Shown here: piece after piece, positions 58,149 to 64,000 of the stretch
Layout of the letters: each line of letters begins with the position of its first letter
How positions within the stretch are numbered: the stretch's first letter is position 1
Assembly: GCF_012273895.1 (NCBI RefSeq)
Contig: NC_052104.1
Coordinates: forward strand, 7,502,001-7,566,000
Direction of reading: 5' to 3'
Origin: Zerene cesonia
Taxonomy: Eukaryota; Arthropoda; Insecta; Lepidoptera; Pieridae
Length of the DNA stretch: 64,000 nucleotides
The notes under the pieces: generated by a model
Told to the model about the DNA's origin: nothing
The model's database searches: none
What the model saw: only the letters and a program-made list of their open reading frames with translations
Translations under genes and position numbers: made by a program

Positions 58149-58411
58149 ATACCGCTGTTGTGATAACATCCCGCAAAGGAAAGGAGATGTTGTTATTCCG
58201 CAATTATACTTACCGAAAGCAGTACGACAAAGGCAACAAAACGCGGTGGGTCTGCTCGACCCAAAAGAATTGCCGGGCCGTCGTATTCACGGACTCTACT
58301 AACGTGATAACTTCCGCGTTCGAGGAACATGAACATGACCCGCCCAAGTATTACTTAAACCCCAATCACGTTTTGGATGCGTTGAGAGAGCCATTGTTAT
58401 TTGAGTCCTAA
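58149..58411 (+). CDS. mod(mdg4): FLYWCH alternative last exon 46
   Basis: The acceptor is tttcttccttccag, overhang AT, 86 residues. TAVVITSRKGKEMLLFRNYT, then W33-V-C35-STQ, C41 (C-x5-C) and H60-E-H62-DPP, with a tail ending LREPLLFES. Only 206 bp separate it from the donor in exon 45, the shortest such spacing in the array. Joining the two would give a two-finger protein with Asp at the junction. Confidence 0.88.
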
Positions 58412-59198
58412 ATAGGCTTGAAAAAGAATCCAGTTGTAGACGAAAATGGGGGGGGGGATTCTGTTTCATCTAGACAAATATTACATTATTTTTCACTATA
58501 TCTTATTCGGAATTTGACCTAATATGCGTATATGCTATTTTTTTGTGTGACCGAAGGAAAATATACAAATACGGTAGATTGTGCATGAAGTATGTGTGTG
58601 TGTGTGATGTATGTATGTTTATAGATAGAACGGTCACGCGCGTTGCGTGGAACAGTAACAGTTTGTTGAAAAGAAACTCCATGATACTTGATTGCGCCGG
58701 AACTACTGCTTTTATAGGAAAATAAAATATTAAAGCATATTTGATCCTTGTTTTCAAAACCTATCTGAGATGAGAATGGGGCAACAAAATAGAGTTTGGT
58801 AATTTTCGCAGAGACCGGTTTTTGTATTATCAATGGTTTTAATAAACGTGTAAGTTAAAAAGTGCGTTTGTAATACGCAAAATTCAGATGTTAATTAAGC
58901 TAATGAAAAAATATGTTAATATTAACAATAACAATTATGTCTCAATAAATTTAGCTTGATCTATTCTTAAAGCCCAAAGCTTCGTAGTTAAAAGTACCCT
59001 TAGCGAATGTGTTTTTTAATCTATTTTAAGGAGTTTATGTAATAAATTATTTTTATCATTACACAATAAATGATTAAATAGTAAACATTGTCGTGATTCT
59101 TCCGTCGAAATAAAAAGTGATTTTAATCCCATATTATTTGTTCGTTTCAATAGGTCTAATTGCATGAATTGAACCTTTTCTTTGCTATGTTTTTACAG

Positions 59199-59395
59199 CT
59201 GTGGTTCTGACAATGTCCAGACGGGGTCGACCATTGTTGTTGCATAAAAATTACACTTATTCGAAGTACCCGTATCGCCTGAAAAATGGTTGGCGTTGGT
59301 ACTGCTCCCGCGTAAAGAATTGCAAAGCGCATTTGTTTACTACGGACGATGGTAAAATGGTTGCTCTCATAGGCAACCATAACCATGGATTTTGA
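59199..59395 (+). CDS. mod(mdg4): FLYWCH alternative last exon 47 (minimal)
   Basis: The acceptor is gctatgtttttacag, overhang CT, 64 residues. VVLTMSRRGRPLLLHKNYTY, then W33-Y-C35, C41 (C-x5-C) and H60-N-H62-GF at the end, so no tail follows. It shares the short Cys loop and V-x-T-x-S-R start with exon 46, its likely parent or sister. An AATAAA is at 59600-59605. It is the last exon of the right-hand + strand run. Confidence 0.88.
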
Positions 59396-60421
59396 ATTAT
59401 CTACAAGTAATATGAATCATAGGAGGTCTGTGTCCCAGCAGTGGGAACATATTATATGATGATGAGGATGATGAATATGAATAATACTAGAAAATTACGT
59501 GTTCAGTTGACATTTCCCAAACTTGTTCAAAAGAGCAACGAATAATTTTTAGGAATATTACATTGCGTTTCTTTTTCGCTTAGACGAGTGTGGTTGATTA
59601 ATAAACAGATACATGTATATATAATGTTGTTGAAAATAAATTTTATTAAAATTCGTGTCGGGTCTTATTTGCTCCATTGACGGAGGTACAATAGTGTTTG
59701 AAAATGGTTAAGATTTATTATTGACAAGCAATTTATTTCTATTCGGGTGACATTGGTTAATTATAAAAAACATTGGAAGAGTATGCATATTTTATTGGTA
59801 TACCCATCACATACATACTATACAACATCAAAGTTAAATAAAATTAAATATTATAAAAGTTAATTAAATTATGAACATACTATTATTTAATAATAATAGT
59901 GAGGTAGAAATTAGGAAAAATAAAAAATGTAGCCACAAATATTTAGGAATATACATAGAAGATAACAAATTTGCTAAGTGTTTTAATTTATTATTATACT
60001 GACAGTTTAATTAATAAAATTCTCAATAAGAATACATAAATAAAAACACATCAAAATATGAGCATCATCAACTTCATTGTAATATATTCAGTCTTAAAAA
60101 TTTATAATACATGTTAAATAAAATAGTTCATTCTACAATTATTAATTACAATACAAAGAGGTAGTTAGTATCAAAAACCAGTCTTACATCAGTCATTTAA
60201 ATTGAGCATCTTAATCAGGTACAGATAAAAAATCAGACTTATGGATTCTAAATTGATGCAGGTTATCTTACACTATAATTAACTATTAAGACCCTGTATA
60301 AAAGGTCATTTTAAAAAGTAAATTAACAATTAAATTATAACAAAATTGCTCATTATGAGGTAAAAAATTGTGCGTTGTAGTATTTAACAATCAGTTGACA
60401 AACATTGAGGTAGAACAGAAC
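59396..60421. other. Spacer with a LINE-tail fragment
   Basis: At about 59424-59480 there is 'tgtgtcccagcagtgggaac' followed by a GATGAT-rich run, the usual 3' end of a lepidopteran RTE-type LINE. The rest is AT-rich. Exons 47 (+) and 48 (-) face each other across this spacer. Confidence 0.55.
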
Positions 60422-60675
60422 TTAAACTACTTTGAAAGATCCATCATTTCTCCTATAGAAACCGGGAGGGGGGTGGTTGTGTTTGTTTCTCACCCTATTT
60501 ACCATTGTGGTGATTTGGGCTTCCACTGATATAACGTCTACAAGACAACCTGTTTTCGTTCGTGATGTGCAGTACCATTGCTTCTTTCCATATGCCAATT
60601 TGTTTTTTAATCGGAACGCATATCCTTCATGAACCAGGAGGGTACTCCCTTTTCTGGTTAATACAAAGCGAGCCT
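60422..60675 (-). CDS. mod(mdg4): FLYWCH alternative last exon 48 (isolated, - strand)
   Basis: The acceptor is ataatttatttcag, overhang AG, 83 residues, no early Met. ARFVLTRKGSTLLVHEGYAF, then W33-Y-C35, C43 and H65-N-H67-PPPGFY, ending DGSFKVV. The stretch after C43 (L-V-D-V) lacks the usual K-A, and the Cys-His distance (21 residues) is near the longest. It is the only - strand exon to the right of the + strand run, so it needs its own promoter between it and 62.1 kb or further right. Confidence 0.87.
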
Positions 60676-62120
60676 CTGAAATAAATTATTGTAATTAGTT
60701 TCAAAATGTAAAGAGAAGCCTTTTGGTATATATTACTCTAATGTTAACTTTGGTTACTTTTAATAACAGTAAGTAACAAAACATTTGAAGCATGCCATGA
60801 GTAAACATTTCTTAATTAATGGTATAGAATAAAATGCAAATTATTCAAAACATTTATTAATAAACACAATCATTTAACAGTATTTGGTAATTTCACTTGA
60901 GTTATGTAGTATACAGTGGCAGTAAGAATGTTGTTAGGTTTTTAACATAAGTTTCTTTTTCATTTGCTAGTTAATAAATTAAGTACAATAACAATATTTT
61001 ATATTAAACATGACTTAATGACTTTCAATGATAGATTTCAAAAGATGATTATATCTATTTTAATTTAATGCACAAGTAAAGTTATCATATAAATATAAAC
61101 AAATAACTACACCAAAATAAATGTTTACTAAACATCGTATCGCAAACACAAGTTATGTATATATTTATTGACGTGTTCTGTTGACTCTTATTATAACATA
61201 TTATTCACAATGGCACCATCACAAATCACTGATCACAACAAAAATAAATTAAAAAATTCCACGCTTCGATAGTTGAATTTAGAAACACTACGCAACGCCA
61301 CAGCTACGCGTAACGCGTCATCTTCGAATTCCACAATGTAGCGTCAACTGTCAAATTAAGATTTTTTTAATGTTAACTTGACAGTGTAGAGTACCTAGAC
61401 TCTGTACTGTAAAATTTATTTTGTACGAGCTTTTAATATTTTATTTAAAGCAATAAAAATTATATTTTATTTAAATGTGCAATAAGATTATTTTAATTGG
61501 AAATTAATTAAATTATACATTACAAAGATAAATTTTGTAATAGTTTAGATACAGTATGGAGATGGAATGGCTATATTAAAACAAATGCGTAAATCGAAAC
61601 GACGTCAATGTCAAACTTTGTGTAGACTTTTTAGCTAGTATGACCATTTGCATTTAGAGTTATTATTTTCTGATTTCATAATAAGTTTGTGCTTGTAGGC
61701 TTTTTTGTTTTTTAATTTGTATGATGTATAAATTATAATAATTTTGTTAATTGAATTGTGGTGTGGAAGTTTCCTTAAATTATTTAATTGAGCAAGAGAC
61801 TGAACTCTCAAGTTAAAAGATGTAAATAGTGCTAATTTGAGCTAAAATGTGACTTCATATTCGAGAACTTGTATTTTTTATAAAAAATAAATAACAATAA
61901 TTTATTCCGTGCTGTAAACGTTCAATATTTAAATTATAATATATGTTTTGCTTAGAAGTTTGATAGTTATACCAAATTAAAAAAAAGTGTATAAACCATA
62001 ACAGAAATCTTCAATAAAGTTATTTGAGAAATCGTGTTCGTTTTAATTTCCTTACGACACCTATTAGTAAGAAGAATTAACTGTCTTATGAATTTATAAT
62101 AAGAACTTATGTTATTTCAG
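60676..62120. other. Divergent spacer between exons 48 and 49
   Basis: The flanking exons point away from each other. A GC-richer patch at about 61256-61345 (containing GCGTAACGCGTCATC and 'cgtcaactgtcaaattaaga') stands out in an AT-rich spacer and is a candidate bidirectional promoter. No coding frame with a motif was seen. Confidence 0.45.
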
Positions 62121-62389
62121 GTATATTTATTAATACAAGGGGTAATTCGAAACTGTTTATTTATCAGAATCATACATTTAGATTCATGTACAAGAAAGCG
62201 TATGGGAGTCAGTTGTGGTACTGCTGGTACTTCTTCAGTCGATGTTGTCCGGCAAAGCTGCGGATAAATAACTCAGGAAAGGTGACTGAATGCATTGGAA
62301 GACATAACCATGACCCTCCAACTAGCTGGATGACCCCTGATGGGAAATCATATAAACTTCCTACTACAGAAAACAATATGACAAAGTGA
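62121..62389 (+). CDS. mod(mdg4): FLYWCH alternative last exon 49
   Basis: The acceptor is cttatgttatttcag, overhang GT, 88 residues. IFINTRGNSKLFIYQNHTFR, then W32-Y-C34, C42 (with C41 beside it) and H61-N-H63-DPP, then a DGKSYKL motif and a 10-residue end. R-C-C-P-A-K-L links it to exons 38 and 39 (R-C-P-A-Q-L). The in-frame Met at 62186 is internal to the exon. The - strand frame 62209-62607 is partly its shadow. Confidence 0.87.
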
Positions 62390-64000
62390 TATGCCGTTGT
62401 AAAATGAAAAATGTATGAGATTTTATCAATATTAAAGTATTTTAGTTCTGCTAGGAAGTTGAAGATGCTAGATGATTGTGTTGTGGTGATATTGTTTATG
62501 AAGTATTCATTAAAATTGTTACTATTAATGTATGTAAAGTAATCTGAAACGGTGACATAGGGCAACCTGTGAATAAATTTTAATATTCTATTCATATATA
62601 AAGTCACTTTGAATTTTTTGTGAAAATAGTTTTGATGTAAAATATAAGATGTGTTGAAATCTGATATGATTGTATTCAGTATATTGAATATTTATCTTAT
62701 TATATGGTATTTCTAATTAATTAGGTATCAAGTTATACTAACCAAATAACTCTATATTTGTTATACCAAATTTAATGTTTAATAATTTAGTATTCCTCAC
62801 ATGGAATAGTGAAACTGCCAGTTTATGATATATCTATAAATGCAAATGTTATCTTAGTTAAAAATAACATAAGTTAAGTCCTTAATGCATTTGTAAAATA
62901 ACTTATAGCAATATAATTTATCAAGTTCCTCATATTTTAGTGTATAAATATTTTAACAAAGAATACACGAGAATATTTGTTAAATTACATGATGCTTGAT
63001 TATCAAGCAATATTGTACCTAATGCCTTAATTCTTGTCCCAAAGATAAAAAAAAAGTTCCAGAAAATTTAACTAATAATAATAAAATATAATGTAACTGA
63101 AATATGTGTTTATATTTCCCGACTGCTGTAACAAAAAAAAAAAAAAAACAAATTTTGATATTTTCCAGGAATGTAAGTATTCCCTTAACAGAAAACCAAT
63201 ATAAACAGAATTTCATCTAGTCACAAAGGTCTCTTAACAGAGACCAAGTGATACTAAGAAGTTCCTTTTGGATGTACAGGTGAGTAGGGTTTTTATGTCA
63301 AATAAATACTAAATAATATCAGACCGATAAATTAAAAACTTATTTTAACAAATATTAAACTTTTTAATAAGTTTCAATTAGTGTTAGTCACCAAAACGAT
63401 GACAGTGACTTTTTGTCTATGGACTTTGTTCTAAAAATAAATAATTCGTGCTATCAAGATAAGGACAAATATCTACTAAAGTCTACAGTTGAATCAACGT
63501 TATCATTAATTACATACAGTCACTGATTAATTATATACTGACGTCACATTGGACCCTCTGTATTATAATGAGGTTGTGTAGGTATTTAAAAAGAAACAAA
63601 TCTGACGTCAGCTTTAAAGCTCGCAGATTTTTGTATAAACATTTAAATCGAAGTCTCATTTTTTACGTACTGTATCGAGATAATTATTATTTAATCAAGA
63701 TAGTCTAATTCCTTAGTCGCTTATCACCATAATAATATGTAATACTAGCTTTTGCCCGCGGCTTCGTACGTGTTATATTTGGATTAGTTTAATAGATGTT
63801 ATTATACATATAAATCATTGTCTTGAAACACTACCTATTAAAAAAGCCCCGTTAAAATACGTTGCGTAGTTTTAGAAACTTAAGCATACATAGGGACATA
63901 AACCTATATTTAAAAAGAGATAAGTGTAATATGTAGTAACGCTTGCGAATCTTGACTTATAGGTATCGGTTACTTTATATAAGTTCATGTCATTACATAT
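62390..64000. other. Right-end spacer
   Basis: AT-rich with a poly(A)-like run at about 63131-63147 and a repeat at 63747-63905 ('ctagcttttgcccgcggctt', 'gttgcgtagttttagaaact', 'catacatagggacataaacc'), typical of lepidopteran retroelement tails. No further FLYWCH exon and no BTB-domain exon was found up to the window edge. Confidence 0.5.

Noticed and set aside
62209..62607. 132-codon - strand gene
   Set aside because: It overlaps exon 49 antisense, is AT-driven in composition and lacks motifs.
1..64000. Assignment to lola or another BTB gene with alternative zinc-finger ends
   Set aside because: lola-type variants use classical C2H2 fingers. All recognised fingers here are single FLYWCH type on both strands, which fits mod(mdg4) better.
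1..64000. FLYWCH exons as independent small genes with their own ATG
   Set aside because: Many intact exons have no early Met (for example 20383-20612, 30321-30592, 33871-34100, 45422-45621), and where an ATG exists it usually lies on the intron side of the acceptor or inside the finger.

Overview
This window is AT-rich insect DNA, almost certainly lepidopteran. It carries Helitron-like copies that start TCCTACTAATATTATAAA and end CTAG, tRNA-derived SINE copies, and the short retroelement tails common in moth and butterfly genomes. No ordinary complete gene is present.

What it holds instead is a very large array of alternative last exons. Almost every one encodes a single FLYWCH-type zinc finger (core W-x-C, x4-8, C, then H-x-H about 15-22 residues later). 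I count 49: 47 intact and 2 frameshifted. Each starts at a 3' splice site (pyrimidine tract + AG), and the frame always begins with a 2-nt overhang, so every exon accepts the same upstream donor phase. This matches the variable 3' region of modifier of mdg4, mod(mdg4), a BTB/POZ chromatin-insulator gene whose Drosophila version joins one shared 5' part to about 30 alternative 3' exons, some by trans-splicing. The shared BTB and Gln-rich exons are not in this window, so the assignment rests on exon type, phase and two-strand layout.

Layout: + strand exons at 0.5-4.9 kb (4); - strand exons at 5.6-45.6 kb (32 FLYWCH, one broken); about 5 kb without FLYWCH exons; + strand exons at 51.2-59.4 kb (11, one broken); one - exon at 60.4-60.7 kb; one + exon at 62.1-62.4 kb. 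A single linear transcript cannot contain both strands, so exons on at least one strand would have to join the common part by trans-splicing. Many exons sit in tandem families (19.6-20.6, 24.5-26.4, 29.6-32.9, 33.9-38.9, 42.4-43.4, 51.7-52.8 kb), showing growth by local duplication.

Four acceptor-led open frames in the array are not FLYWCH but have the same phase: a KRBA2-like frame with an integrase H2C2 zinc motif (15631-16079), a piggyBac-type cysteine-rich domain (46252-46442), an unrecognised 49-residue frame (34411-34562), and an acidic frame at the head of a decayed piggyBac transposase (14681-14931). They suggest the locus captures transposon domains as new isoform tails. One exon (57670-57942) also has a consensus donor in matching phase before the next FLYWCH exon, so a two-finger isoform is possible. 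A 1000-N assembly gap lies at 43552-44551.

Residue numbers below count from the first complete codon after the 2-nt overhang. Coordinates run from the first exonic base to the stop codon.
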